Shown here: one piece after another, positions 32,828-42,164 of the stretch | Layout of the letters: each line of letters opens with the position of its first letter | Position numbering within the stretch: the stretch's first letter is position 1 | Assembly (NCBI GenBank): GCA_029260755.1 | Contig: JAJDCQ010000127.1 | Coordinates: forward strand, 1-43,896 | DNA: 43,896 nt | Direction: 5' to 3' | Origin: Planctomycetota bacterium | Lineage (GTDB): Bacteria > Planctomycetota > J058 > JAJDCQ01 | Program-made: the position numbers and the translations under genes | Notes under the pieces: model-generated | Database searches by the model: none | The model's input: the letters and a program-made list of their open reading frames with translations, nothing else | Told to the model about the DNA's origin: nothing

Positions 32828-33031
32828 GATGGGCTCGCCTTCGGCGAGCGGGATGTCACCACGGAGACACGGAGAACACGGAGAATTCATGGAGGACGCG
32901 CCGAGCGGTCGATGACCCGGATCCCCTCCGAGGCTCCTCCGTGCCCTCCGTGTCTCCGTGGTTTCATCCTCTTCGCCGATGGCGAAGCCGGTGGGCGCCC
33001 GCGGTCACCCGAGCCAGCTCGATAGCCCCTG
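32828..33031. repeat. Diverged ACGGAG hairpin repeat, copy 3
   Basis: Arms at about 32857-32883 and 32935-32964 carry period-8/9 CACGGAGA units in inverted orientation. The left flank GATGGGCTCGCCTTCGGCGA (32828-32847) is the reverse complement of the right flank of copies 1 and 2, and the right end has GATAGCCCCTG (33021-33031) as in copy 2. The left terminal repeat TATCAACTT is missing, so this copy is rearranged or truncated. It lies just upstream of the kinase gene and supplies spurious in-frame ATG codons there. Confidence 0.62.
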
Positions 33032-33095
33032 TCCTGTCCGCGTTTGCGCCGTCCGGCCGGGATCGCGTACGCTGCAGCGGAGCGACGCGACCGGA

Positions 33096-36000
33096 TTGAC
33101 CGAGGAACGGGGACTCGACCAGCTCAAGAGCGCACTGAACGTGCCGGCCGCCGACTCCCCCGTCGGCCGCACCCTCGCAGGGGTCTGGCGTCTCGAGGCG
33201 CCGATCGGCCAGGGCGGGATCGGCACCGTCTACCGCGCCCGCCACCTCCAGTCCGGCCTCGAGGCCGCCGTCAAGGTGCTCTCCGTCACGGCCGACCCGG
33301 CGATGCGCGAGCGCTTCGCCCGGAGCCTCCGCGAGGCGGCGCAGCTCCACCACCCCGGCCTCGTCCGCGTCCTCGACGGCGGCATCGACGGCGAGGACTC
33401 CTTCATTGCGATGGCGCTCGTCGACGGCGAGTCGCTCGCCGATCGCCAGCAACGCCTCGGGGGGAGCATCCCCTTCGACGAGGCGCGCGCGATCGTCGCG
33501 ACCGTCGCCGAGACGCTCGCCTATCTCCACGACCGCGGCGTCATCCATCGCGACATCAAGCCGAGCAACGTCCTCCTCACCCGGGAGGGCCAGCCGCTCC
33601 TGACCGACTTCGATCTGGTCCGCGCGGTCGACGGCGACGGCGGCAGCCTCACCAAGACCGGCACCTCGATCGGCACGATGGCCTACATGGCGCCCGAGCA
33701 GGTGAGCGGACGCGAGGTCGGTCCGCCGGCCGACCTCTGGGCGCTCGGCGCCCTCTACCACGAGCTGGTCGTGGGGGAGCCGCCGTTCGGCGTGGGCGCG
33801 CCGATGGAGATCGCGACGCTGATCATCCGCGAGCGCCCGGCGCCGGTCGCCGAGCGCGCGCCCGGCATCCCGGCCTCGGACGCCGCCGTGATCGACGCGC
33901 TCCTCGCCCGCGAGCCGGGCGACCGCCCCGCCGGCGCGACCGCCGTCGCGGCGGCGCTGCGCGGCGACGGGGAGGCGGTCACGACGACGGTCGCGGCGGT
34001 GGTCGATCGTCCGCCCGCGGCGCGACCGAGCGGTCGGGCTCTCAAGGCGTCCCGCCGCTCGAGCCGACGGACCGGGGGACCCTCGACCCGACGGGTGCGG
34101 ACGGTCTCGGGCCGGACCGTGGCCGGCGAGCCGGCGTCCGGCGCACGCGGCGGCGGCCTCGCGATCCCGGCCGTGATCGTCGGCGTCGGCGTCATCGCGG
34201 CGCTCGCCATCGTGTTGCTTCCTGGCGGCTCCGAGCCGGGCCCCGGAGATGCGGGGCTTGCCCGGGGTCGCGAGCCGGGCGAGGTCGTCGACTCCGCGAG
34301 AGGCGCTGCCGCTGACGAGAGCGCTCCGACGCGTCAGGCCGAGGATGGGGTCACGCCTCAGGCGGCCCCGGGCTTCGCGGTCGTCCTCGACTCGTTCACG
34401 CCCGACGGCGATCCGGCGGTCACGCGCGAGGCGAACTTCGAGGTGCGCGGACGGGTCGACGGTGCCGATGCGTCCGTCACCGTTCGCGCCGGCGCCGCAC
34501 CCGTCGCGACGGCGTCCGACGGAACGTTCTCCCTCTCGGCCCCCCTCCCCGAGACCGATGGACCCGCGACGGTGATCGTCACCGCGACCGACCCGTCCTC
34601 GCAGGCGGTCGAGGCGCGGATCGAGGTCATCGTCGATCGGACGGCGCCGGCCGTCGAGGTCGAGCCGCTCGCGGCGGGCCCCGTCGCGACCGACCGGATC
34701 GCGGTCCGTGGGCGGGTTCGGGACGTCCACCCCGCCTCGGTCGTGCTCGGCGAACGGACGGTCGCCTGCGAGGCCGATGGAGCCTTCGAGCTGACGCTCC
34801 CGCTCGAGACCGACGGCGAGCATCGGCTCGAGCTCCACGCCGTCGATCGGGCGGGCAATCGGTCGGCGCCGGAGACGGTGGACGTCGTCCGGGACGCGAC
34901 GCCCCCGACCATCACCCTCGACCGCCCCGGCGAGGCCGAGCGCCCGACCGCGGAGGAGACGGTCGAGGTGTCCGGCCGGGTCGCCGACGCCCATCCTCCC
35001 GACGCGGTCACCGTCGCCGGCCGGCGCGTCCCGATCGCCCTCGATGGCACGTTCGCGACGACCGTCCCGCTCGCCGTGGGCGAGACGACGATCGCCGTCG
35101 TCGCGACCGACGCCGCCGGCAACACCGCGCGTCGCGAGCGCCGTCTCGTCCGTGATGCGACGGCGCCGGTCGTCACGCTCGATCCCGAGCCGCCCGATGT
35201 CATCGAGCGGACCGACCGGGTGCTCGAGCTCACCGGGACGACCGACGAGCCCGCGACCGTCACCGTCGGCGGGAAGCCCGTCCAGAGCGCCGTGGACCGC
35301 CTCGGGTTCACGGCGTCGGTCAGGCTGCGCCGCGGGCGCAACGAGATCGAGATCGTCGCGGAGGACGACGCCGGCAACGTCGCGACGCGCACCCTCACCC
35401 TGCGGTTCACGGGGAGGCCGCCGCGCGAGGATCCCGACGCTCCGCCGCGGTCGGGGCCGCCCGCCTCCATCGCGCCGACGATCGTGACCAGGCGCGAGGG
35501 CGGCAACTACCTGACCCTGGCGTGGAGCCCCGACGGGCGCCGCACCGCGACCGGAGGCTGGAGCGTCCGCGCCCTCATCAAGGACGACCGGAGCGGCGCG
35601 GACCTCGCGACGATCAACCTCGAGTCCGGCGCGAAGGGCGTCCAGCGCATCGTCTGGAGCGCCGACGGGCGCTTCTTCGCCTTCGGCCGGATCCAGGGCT
35701 CGGTCGAGCTGCGGACCCCGGACGGAGCGCCGCCGGTTCGTCGCTGGGAGGAGCTCGGCGATCGGAGCTGGGACCTGCGCTTCGCCGATGGGGGACGGAG
35801 GCTCGTCGCCCTCAGCTTCGACAAGACGGCGTCACTCCTCTCCCTCGAGGACGGGAGCAAGACGCCGATCACGAGCGCGAACGGGGTGCAGTCGGTGGCC
35901 GTCTCGCCGGACGGGAAGCGTCTCGCGGTGGGCGACGCCGACGAGGACGTGACGATCGTCTCCCTCCCCGAGCTCCGGCCGCTCGTCACGGTGAAGCACC

Positions 36001-36380
36001 ACGACCCCGAGGTGATGATCTTCACGCGGAGTAACCGCCTCCTCGTCGCGAGCGGACAGGTCCTCACGGTGAACCGCGCCGACACCGGCGCGTTCGAGCG
36101 GAAGATCACGATCGGGTCGCCGACCAAGGCCGGCGCGACCCGCGCCGCGCTCAGCCCCGACGAGCGGTACCTCGCCGTCGGCTTCGACAGCGGCGGCGAC
36201 GCCATCCGGATCGTCGACCTCGCCGACCCCGAGCTCCCGACCGTCGCCTCCCTGCCGATGGAGAACATGGTCGTGCACGTCGAGTGGGCGCCGGACGGCA
36301 AGCGAGTGGCCGCGTCCGACAGCGGCGGGAACACCTCGGTCTGGGAGCTCTGGCCGGCCGCGACGAGCCGCGACCGCTGA
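33096..36380 (+). CDS. Ser/Thr kinase with Ig-like modules and C-terminal beta-propeller
   Basis: A kinase of about 1094 residues if read from the TTG at 33096; a GTG at 33141 is equally possible, and ATGs at 32958 and 32979 lie in repeat DNA and are not trusted. Kinase domain at about 30-290 with GQGGIG, AAVK, HRDIKPSN (D153) and GTMAYMAPEQ, but DFG is replaced by DFD (171-173). A membrane helix lies at about 355-375. Outside are about four Ig-like beta modules (about 425-780), each ending in VDRTAPAV, VVRDATPP or LVRDATAP, then a WD40-like propeller of about 250 residues (SPDGRRTATGG, SPDGKRLAVGD, SPDERYLAVGF). It is convergent with the next kinase gene, 17 bp apart. Confidence 0.87.
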   Translation: MTEERGLDQLKSALNVPAADSPVGRTLAGVWRLEAPIGQGGIGTVYRARHLQSGLEAAVKVLSVTADPAMRERFARSLREAAQLHHPGLVRVLDGGIDGEDSFIAMALVDGESLADRQQRLGGSIPFDEARAIVATVAETLAYLHDRGVIHRDIKPSNVLLTREGQPLLTDFDLVRAVDGDGGSLTKTGTSIGTMAYMAPEQVSGREVGPPADLWALGALYHELVVGEPPFGVGAPMEIATLIIRERPAPVAERAPGIPASDAAVIDALLAREPGDRPAGATAVAAALRGDGEAVTTTVAAVVDRPPAARPSGRALKASRRSSRRTGGPSTRRVRTVSGRTVAGEPASGARGGGLAIPAVIVGVGVIAALAIVLLPGGSEPGPGDAGLARGREPGEVVDSARGAAADESAPTRQAEDGVTPQAAPGFAVVLDSFTPDGDPAVTREANFEVRGRVDGADASVTVRAGAAPVATASDGTFSLSAPLPETDGPATVIVTATDPSSQAVEARIEVIVDRTAPAVEVEPLAAGPVATDRIAVRGRVRDVHPASVVLGERTVACEADGAFELTLPLETDGEHRLELHAVDRAGNRSAPETVDVVRDATPPTITLDRPGEAERPTAEETVEVSGRVADAHPPDAVTVAGRRVPIALDGTFATTVPLAVGETTIAVVATDAAGNTARRERRLVRDATAPVVTLDPEPPDVIERTDRVLELTGTTDEPATVTVGGKPVQSAVDRLGFTASVRLRRGRNEIEIVAEDDAGNVATRTLTLRFTGRPPREDPDAPPRSGPPASIAPTIVTRREGGNYLTLAWSPDGRRTATGGWSVRALIKDDRSGADLATINLESGAKGVQRIVWSADGRFFAFGRIQGSVELRTPDGAPPVRRWEELGDRSWDLRFADGGRRLVALSFDKTASLLSLEDGSKTPITSANGVQSVAVSPDGKRLAVGDADEDVTIVSLPELRPLVTVKHHDPEVMIFTRSNRLLVASGQVLTVNRADTGAFERKITIGSPTKAGATRAALSPDERYLAVGFDSGGDAIRIVDLADPELPTVASLPMENMVVHVEWAPDGKRVAASDSGGNTSVWELWPAATSRDR

Positions 36381-36397
36381 CCGGTCGGCCAGCCCGG

Positions 36398-38818
36398 TTA
36401 CCGCTCGGCGAGGTGGAGCCGCACCTCCTCGATCACCGCACCGGGCGCGAGATGGAGCCGAAGCGATCGGCCCGCGTCCGCGGTCGCCGCGCCGAGCTCG
36501 AGCGTCGATGACGCGCCGTTCACCGTCACGACGGGGCGGGCTCCGTCGGCGCGCAGCTCGATCGACACCCGCGTCGTTCCCTCGTCGATGCCGCCGGCGG
36601 CGATCCGCTCGAGGAGGCGGTGGGTGACCGACGACTCCGGGTCGAGCGTCACGACGCCTCCGCCGGTCGGATCGACGAGCGCGGCCGCGACGGGACGGTG
36701 CGCCCGCCGGAACGAGAAGCCGAGCGGCGGCCGCAGCCCGTAGAGATCGATCTCGATCCTCCGATAGCGCGCCAGGCCGCGGAGCTCGAGCCGGATCTCG
36801 TCGCCGATCGAGCGGAGAGCCTCCTCGGGACCTATGTAGACGAGCCCCCGGACATGACCGGGGAAGTAGTAGTCGGTCGGCTCGGTGTGGAGCCCGAGCT
36901 CGTTCGCCGCGTCGGTCAGGCGCATCCTCACGACGCGGGACACGCGCACGTCATTGACCTCTCGCTCGACGCGCGCGAGAACCGCCGCGACCGAAGCCCG
37001 GAGCTCCCGCTCGAGCGCCGGCAGGCCCGCGCGCACCGGCGCGACGACGTCGTCGAAGCGCTCGGCGAGCTCGTCGGGGTCGAAGAGGGGCGATGGCTCC
37101 GCCTCGATCGCGACGAGCCCCGGCAGGAACAGCCGCGCCCGGCCGAGCGCGACGAGGGCGTCGCTCGCGGCGGGACCGAGGAGCGGCGCGGCCCGCTCGA
37201 TCTTCGCGGGCTGGAGCGGCGGGTAGTGCAGGCTGAAGCGCGGGTCGCGGGCGCCCATGATGACGCGGGTCGCATCGACGGCGTCGAACGCGATCGCGTC
37301 CGTCGCCGCCATCATGACGCCGAGCTCGGGGGGCGCGTCCCGGCGGTACTGCACGAGGACGCTCACCGCCGCGTTCGCATTGTCGAGGTCGCCGGCGAGG
37401 GCGCGGTCGATCCGACACCAGGCCCACAGGGTGAGGAGCGCGCCGACCCGGAGCCCCTCGGACGACCGGGCGAGGCGGTCCAGGTCCGCCCCGATCTCGA
37501 GCTCCCGGTAGCGGGCGAGCGCGGCGACCGCTCCGCCGGTCTCGTAGGCGTCGATCACGGCGAGCGCGCTGCGCTCGAACGGGTCGCGCCGGTCCTCGGC
37601 AGGGATGACCGGCGAGGGGATCGTCGCCGCCGGGCGCTCTGGGTCTCCCTCGGCCGGCGGCGACGACCGCCGCTCGAGGTCCTCGCGCGCCCGCAGGCGC
37701 TCGGCGGCCGACGTGGCCGCCGGAAGGGGACGCGCCGCGATGGGGGCCGCGTCGGAGACGCCATCGCCGAGGTTGCCGATGAGGATGCCAGCCGCGGTCG
37801 CGACGACGAACGCGATCGCGACGGCGGCCACCATCGGTGCGCGCGAGCGCGGGGCCGGGGCCGGAGCGCGCTCCGCCCCCCACCCGACATCGGACTCGGC
37901 GTCGCGGGCCGGGCTCTCCCGCCGCTCCGTCGTCCGGGTCGGCGGCGCGAGGGTCGGTCCCGCGAGGAGCGCGCCGATCTCCGCCTCGAGCGCCCGCGCG
38001 TCCCGGAAGCGTCGCTCCCGATCCCGCGCCGCCATCCGGCAGACGAGCGCGTCGACCGAGGGGGGGATGTCCGCCCGGACGGACGAGGGCGGCGGGACGT
38101 CCTCCTCGTTGTGGCGGAGCACCGTCGCGACCGTGCTCTCGCCGGTCAGCGGAATCGTGCCCGTGAGCATCTCGAACAGGCTGATGCCGAGGGCGTAGAT
38201 GTCGACCCGTACGTCGAGGTCGCGCCGGCCCATCGCCTGCTCGGGAGCCATGTAGAACGGCGTCCCCACCACGATCCCGCTCGCGGTGAGGTGGGGCGCC
38301 TTGTGGCCGTCCTCGCGGGCGAGGCCGAGGTCGGCGAGCTTCGCGACGCCGTCCCGCTCGAGGAGGATGTTCTGCGGCTTCACGTCGCGGTGGAGGATCC
38401 CCGCCTCGGAGGCGGCGACGAGGGCGGAGGCGATGCCGCGGGTGATCTCGAGGGCGTCGGCGATCACCATCGGCCCGTCGCGCCGCACGACCTCGCCGAC
38501 CGAGGGACCGTCGATCAGCTCCATCGCGAGCCAGTAGATCCCCCGGTCGGTGCCCGAGTCGTAGACGCGGACGGCGTGCCGGTGGTCGAGCCGCGCCGCG
38601 AGGCGCGCCTCCTGGTGGAAGCGTCGCGCGAAGTCGGCGTCGGCCGCGTTCTCGCTGGTGAGGATCTTGACGGCCGCGGGCCGGCCGAGGCCTTCGTGCC
38701 GGGCGAACCACACGACGCCCTGCGCGCCCTGGCCGAGCGGTCGCTCGAGGAGATACGGTCCGAGGCGGCGGCGGGGCGGGGAGGCCGCCGGGGGACCGAC
38801 TGCGGCGGTCTGACTCAT
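36398..38818 (-). CDS. Ser/Thr kinase with unknown C-terminal sensor
   Basis: An 806-residue kinase. Kinase domain at about 18-285 with an atypical loop GQGAQG, AAVK, HRDVKPQN (D145), DLG in place of DFG (163-165) and GTPFYMAPEQ. A membrane helix is at about 328-349, then a charged linker, and about 400 residues of mostly helical sequence with a beta-rich C-terminal end (VVTVNGASS, LRLHLAPGAV) that may be a jelly-roll domain; I recognise no family. No TPR or WD40 repeats are evident. A TGGACG-17-TAGACT promoter ends 9 bp before the ATG with no Shine-Dalgarno sequence, so it may be leaderless. It diverges from the glyoxalase gene. Confidence 0.87.
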   Translation of the reverse strand: MSQTAAVGPPAASPPRRRLGPYLLERPLGQGAQGVVWFARHEGLGRPAAVKILTSENAADADFARRFHQEARLAARLDHRHAVRVYDSGTDRGIYWLAMELIDGPSVGEVVRRDGPMVIADALEITRGIASALVAASEAGILHRDVKPQNILLERDGVAKLADLGLAREDGHKAPHLTASGIVVGTPFYMAPEQAMGRRDLDVRVDIYALGISLFEMLTGTIPLTGESTVATVLRHNEEDVPPPSSVRADIPPSVDALVCRMAARDRERRFRDARALEAEIGALLAGPTLAPPTRTTERRESPARDAESDVGWGAERAPAPAPRSRAPMVAAVAIAFVVATAAGILIGNLGDGVSDAAPIAARPLPAATSAAERLRAREDLERRSSPPAEGDPERPAATIPSPVIPAEDRRDPFERSALAVIDAYETGGAVAALARYRELEIGADLDRLARSSEGLRVGALLTLWAWCRIDRALAGDLDNANAAVSVLVQYRRDAPPELGVMMAATDAIAFDAVDATRVIMGARDPRFSLHYPPLQPAKIERAAPLLGPAASDALVALGRARLFLPGLVAIEAEPSPLFDPDELAERFDDVVAPVRAGLPALERELRASVAAVLARVEREVNDVRVSRVVRMRLTDAANELGLHTEPTDYYFPGHVRGLVYIGPEEALRSIGDEIRLELRGLARYRRIEIDLYGLRPPLGFSFRRAHRPVAAALVDPTGGGVVTLDPESSVTHRLLERIAAGGIDEGTTRVSIELRADGARPVVTVNGASSTLELGAATADAGRSLRLHLAPGAVIEEVRLHLAER

Positions 38819-38827
38819 CGAAGCCGC

Positions 38828-38856
38828 AGTCTAAGGGGTCGGCGCTCGACCGTCCA
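38828..38856 (-). promoter_or_regulatory. Candidate promoter of the kinase at 36398-38818
   Basis: On the minus strand, TGGACG (38851-38856) and TAGACT (38828-38833) are spaced by 17 bp, and the ATG follows the -10 box by 9 bp. The -35 box matches the consensus at 4 of 6 positions. Confidence 0.45.
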
Positions 38857-38972
38857 CGAGAAACGACCGTCACCCTCCGCGGCCGGGCCCTCGGTCGGCG
38901 CGCGCCTCCCGTGCGCGCCGGGGATAGAATCGCGGTCCGCGACAGGTCGATCGACGAGGAGGAGAGGCCCCG

Positions 38973-39350
38973 ATGAAGCTCGCCCACACGATGATCCGCG
39001 TGAAGGACCTCGACGAGACGCTCGCCTTCTACACCGAATTCCTCGGGCTGACCGAGGTCCGGCGGGGCCAGATCGGCGACGAGGCGACCCTGGTCTTCCT
39101 GACCGATGACGCCGGCGCCTACCACCTCGAGCTCACCCACAACCACGACGGGCGCGACTACGCCCTCGGCGACCAGTTCGGGCACCTCGCCTTCACCGTC
39201 GACGACCTCGACGGAGTCATCGCGAAGGTGAAGGAGAACGACTGGTGGTTCCGCGAGTCGAAGCCGGGACGGTCGACCCGCTACATCTTCGTGAAGGACC
39301 CCAACGGCTACGACATCGAGATCCTCGAGGCGAAGAGGCGCGCCGACTGA
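38973..39350 (+). CDS. gloA: Lactoylglutathione lyase (glyoxalase I)
   Basis: A 125-residue vicinal-oxygen-chelate enzyme, close to E. coli GloA in layout. Metal ligands are H5 in LAHTMIRV, E53 in HLELTHN, H71 in FGHLAF and E116 in YDIEILE. It converts the glutathione-methylglyoxal adduct to lactoylglutathione in the cytosol. The start has GAGGAGGAG ahead of it, and a TAGAAT -10-like hexamer lies at 38925-38930. It is slightly shorter than GloA (135) at the C terminus. It is followed after 2 bp by the 2OG-Fe(II) oxygenase gene. Other VOC enzymes are possible, but the complete ligand set and LTHN-type motif favour glyoxalase I. Confidence 0.88.
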   Translation: MKLAHTMIRVKDLDETLAFYTEFLGLTEVRRGQIGDEATLVFLTDDAGAYHLELTHNHDGRDYALGDQFGHLAFTVDDLDGVIAKVKENDWWFRESKPGRSTRYIFVKDPNGYDIEILEAKRRAD

Positions 39351-39352
39351 CG

Positions 39353-40360
39353 ATGCCCGGCCCCGATCGCGAGCTGCCGATCGTCGACGTCGGTCCGCTC
39401 CGGACCGGCGCGGACCCCGCGGGTCCCGCGGCCGCGATCGGGCGGGCATGCCGCGACTCGGGCTTCTTCTACGCGGCCGGTCACGGCGTCGACCCCGCCC
39501 TCGAGGCGCGGCTCGAGGCGGCGGCGCGGGCCTTCTTCGCCCTGCCCGAGGCGGACAAGCTCGCGATCCGGATGGAGCTCGGCGGACGGGCGTGGCGCGG
39601 CTTCTTTCCGGTCGGCGCCGAGCTGACGAGCGGCCGACCCGATCGGAAGGAGGGCCTCTACTTCGGCGCCGAGCTCCCGCCCGAGCACCCCCGGGTCCGA
39701 GCCGGCGTCCCGCTCCACGGCGCGAACCTCTTCCCCGAGCTCGCCGGCTTCCGCGAGACGATCCTCGCGTGGCTCGACGCGATGACCGAGCTCGGGCACA
39801 TCCTCGTTCGCGGGATCGGGCTCGCCCTCGGGCTCCCGGCGGACTACTTCGCCCGCCGCTACACGGCCGACCCGACGATCCTGTTCCGGATCTTCCACTA
39901 CCCGGCGGCGCCGGACGGGACCTCGCCGGTCGCCGCGGCCGAGGGCCCCTCGCTCGGGGTCGGCGAGCACACCGACTACGGGCTGCTGACGATCCTCAAG
40001 CAGGACGAGACCGGCGGCCTCCAGGTCCGCTCGGGCGGCGACTGGCTCGAGGCGTCGCCGGTCCCGGGCGCGTTCGTGTGCAACCTCGGCGACATGCTCG
40101 ATCGCCTCACCGGAGGTCACTTCCGGTCGACGCCGCACCGGGTGCGGAGCCCGAGCGGTCGCTCCCGCCTCTCGTTCCCGTTCTTCTTCGATCCGGCGTG
40201 GGACGCCGAGATCCTCCCCATCGAGCCGCCCGCCGAGGGCGACGCCGGCGCCGCGCGATGGGACGGCGCGAACGTCCACGAGCTCTCGGGGACCTACGGC
40301 GAATACCTTCTCGGCAAGGTGTCGAGAGTCTTCCCCGACCTGGGCGGCGCCGTCCTCTGA
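39353..40360 (+). CDS. 2-oxoglutarate/Fe(II)-dependent oxygenase, isopenicillin N synthase family
   Basis: A 335-residue cytosolic oxygenase. N-terminal DIOX_N region with SGFFYAAGHGV (36-46); iron ligands H206 and D208 in GEHTDYG and H262 in TPHRV; R272 in RLSFPFF (RxS) for 2-oxoglutarate. Length and order are typical for the family. The ATG at 39353 lies 2 bp after the glyoxalase stop, so the two are co-transcribed; longer in-frame starts would lie inside that gene. Substrate unknown: family members act on small amino-acid-like or secondary metabolites. Confidence 0.88.
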   Translation: MPGPDRELPIVDVGPLRTGADPAGPAAAIGRACRDSGFFYAAGHGVDPALEARLEAAARAFFALPEADKLAIRMELGGRAWRGFFPVGAELTSGRPDRKEGLYFGAELPPEHPRVRAGVPLHGANLFPELAGFRETILAWLDAMTELGHILVRGIGLALGLPADYFARRYTADPTILFRIFHYPAAPDGTSPVAAAEGPSLGVGEHTDYGLLTILKQDETGGLQVRSGGDWLEASPVPGAFVCNLGDMLDRLTGGHFRSTPHRVRSPSGRSRLSFPFFFDPAWDAEILPIEPPAEGDAGAARWDGANVHELSGTYGEYLLGKVSRVFPDLGGAVL

Positions 40361-40492
40361 GGAGCCCCCGCGCGAGGCATCGGGGCGGCCTCCGAGGGAG
40401 GGGCGAAAGCCCGCCCGGGAGGGTATCCTCTTGTCTTCGAACGCGAGATCGCGGCCCCTCGGCGAGCGGCCGCGAGACCGGAGGACGCTGGC

Positions 40493-42151
40493 ATGACGAC
40501 GCTGCTCGATCGAGCCTACCACTGGGAGAAGACGACCCCGGGCCGGGTCTATCTGACGCAGCCCGTGGGCGGCGGCGAGGTCCGCGAGATCACCTGGAAG
40601 CAGGCGCTCGAGCAGGCCCGCCAGATGGCGGCCCATCTGCGGTCCCTGAAGCTCGGCGAGCCGAGCCAGATCGCCATCTTCACCAAGAACACCGCCTGGT
40701 TCATCATCGCCGACCTCGCGATCTGGATGGCCGGGCACGTCTCGGTGCCGCTCTACCCGACGCTGACCCCCGAGACGATCGGCCAGATCCTCGAGCACAG
40801 CGAGTCGAAGCTGATCTTCGTCGGCAAGCTCGACGGCTACGACGGGATGAAGGCCGGCATCCCGGCCGACCTGCCGCGGATCGCGCTGCCGCTCTCGCCG
40901 CCGCTCGACGACCCCAAGTGGGACGACGTGATCGCCGAGCACGAGCCGATCGCCGACAGCCCGACGCGTGACCCGGAGACGCTGGCGACCCTGATCTACA
41001 CCTCGGGCAGCACCGGCGTGCCCAAGGGGGTGATGCTCAGCTTCAAGGCGATGTACGAGTCCGCCGTCGGCCTGAAGGACTACCTCGACATCACCGATCA
41101 GGACCGCTGCCTCAGCTACCTCCCCCTCGCCCACTCGATGGAGCGGTGGTGCGTCGAGTCGGCCTCGCTGAACGCGGGCTTCAGCCTGTTCTTCGCCGAG
41201 AGCCTCGACACGTTCGTGAAGGACCTCAAGCGGGCCAAGCCGACGATGTTCGTCTCGGTGCCGCGGCTCTGGCTGAAGTTCCAGCTCGGAATCTTCAAGA
41301 AGATGCCGCCCGGCAAGCTCGCCTTCTACCTCAAGATCCCGATCCTCGGCGGGATCGTCCGCAGGAAGATCCTCTCCGGGCTCGGCCTCGAGGCCGCCCG
41401 GTTCGCCGGCAGCGGCTCCGCCCCGATCCCCGCGGACGTGATCCAGTGGTATCGGGACCTCGGCCTCGAGCTGCTCGAGGGCTACGGGATGACGGAGAAC
41501 TTCGCCTACAGCCACTGCAGCAAGCCCGGACGGACGCGCGCCGGCTACGTCGGGCATCCCTACCCCGACGTCCAGCACCGGATCAGCGAGGAGGGCGAGA
41601 TCCTCGTCAAGAGCCCCGGCATGATGATGGGCTACTTCAAGGAGCCCGAGATGACGGCCGAGGTGCTGACCGACGACGCCTTCCTCAAGACGGGCGATCG
41701 AGGCGAGATCGATCAGGACGGCCGCCTCAAGATCACCGGGCGGGTGAAGGAGCTCTTCAAGACGAGCAAGGGCAAGTACGTCGCGCCGGCGCCGATCGAG
41801 AACAAGCTGCTCGTCCACCCGATGATCGAGCTCGCCTGCGTCGGAGGCAACGGCTTCCCGCAGCCGCACGGCGTCGTGATGCTGAGCGAGGAGGCGACCG
41901 AGAGGGCGAAGACCGACGCCGGGCGCGAAGAGATCGCCAGGGCGCTCGGCGAGCACCTCGCCGTCGTGAACAGGCAGCTCGACCACCACGAGCACCTCGG
42001 GTTCCTCTCGGTGGCGAAGGACGCGTGGGCGGTCGAGAACGGCTTCCTGACGCCGACGATGAAGCTCAAGCGCGCCAAGATCGAGGACGCCTACGGCGAG
42101 AAGCTCGACGAGTGGTACGAGGCGAAGAAGCCCGTCCTCTTCGAGTCCTAG
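40493..42151 (+). CDS. Long-chain acyl-CoA synthetase (AMP-forming)
   Basis: A 552-residue ANL-superfamily enzyme. The AMP-binding P-loop IYTSGSTGVPKG is at 168-179; GYGMTE, TGDRGEID and GRVKELFKTSKGKYVAPAPIE follow; the C-terminal catalytic lysine is in LTPTMKLKR. The KELFKTSKGKYV hinge and the TPTMK motif mark the ACSL/FadD15-like branch that activates long-chain fatty acids to acyl-CoA through an acyl-AMP. Cytosolic or membrane-peripheral. No clear Shine-Dalgarno sequence lies close to the ATG (GGAGGACG is 6-12 bp upstream). It leads a close run with the SUI1 gene (13 bp gap) and the GST gene. Confidence 0.92.
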   Translation: MTTLLDRAYHWEKTTPGRVYLTQPVGGGEVREITWKQALEQARQMAAHLRSLKLGEPSQIAIFTKNTAWFIIADLAIWMAGHVSVPLYPTLTPETIGQILEHSESKLIFVGKLDGYDGMKAGIPADLPRIALPLSPPLDDPKWDDVIAEHEPIADSPTRDPETLATLIYTSGSTGVPKGVMLSFKAMYESAVGLKDYLDITDQDRCLSYLPLAHSMERWCVESASLNAGFSLFFAESLDTFVKDLKRAKPTMFVSVPRLWLKFQLGIFKKMPPGKLAFYLKIPILGGIVRRKILSGLGLEAARFAGSGSAPIPADVIQWYRDLGLELLEGYGMTENFAYSHCSKPGRTRAGYVGHPYPDVQHRISEEGEILVKSPGMMMGYFKEPEMTAEVLTDDAFLKTGDRGEIDQDGRLKITGRVKELFKTSKGKYVAPAPIENKLLVHPMIELACVGGNGFPQPHGVVMLSEEATERAKTDAGREEIARALGEHLAVVNRQLDHHEHLGFLSVAKDAWAVENGFLTPTMKLKRAKIEDAYGEKLDEWYEAKKPVLFES

Positions 42152-42164
42152 AGACGACGCATTC

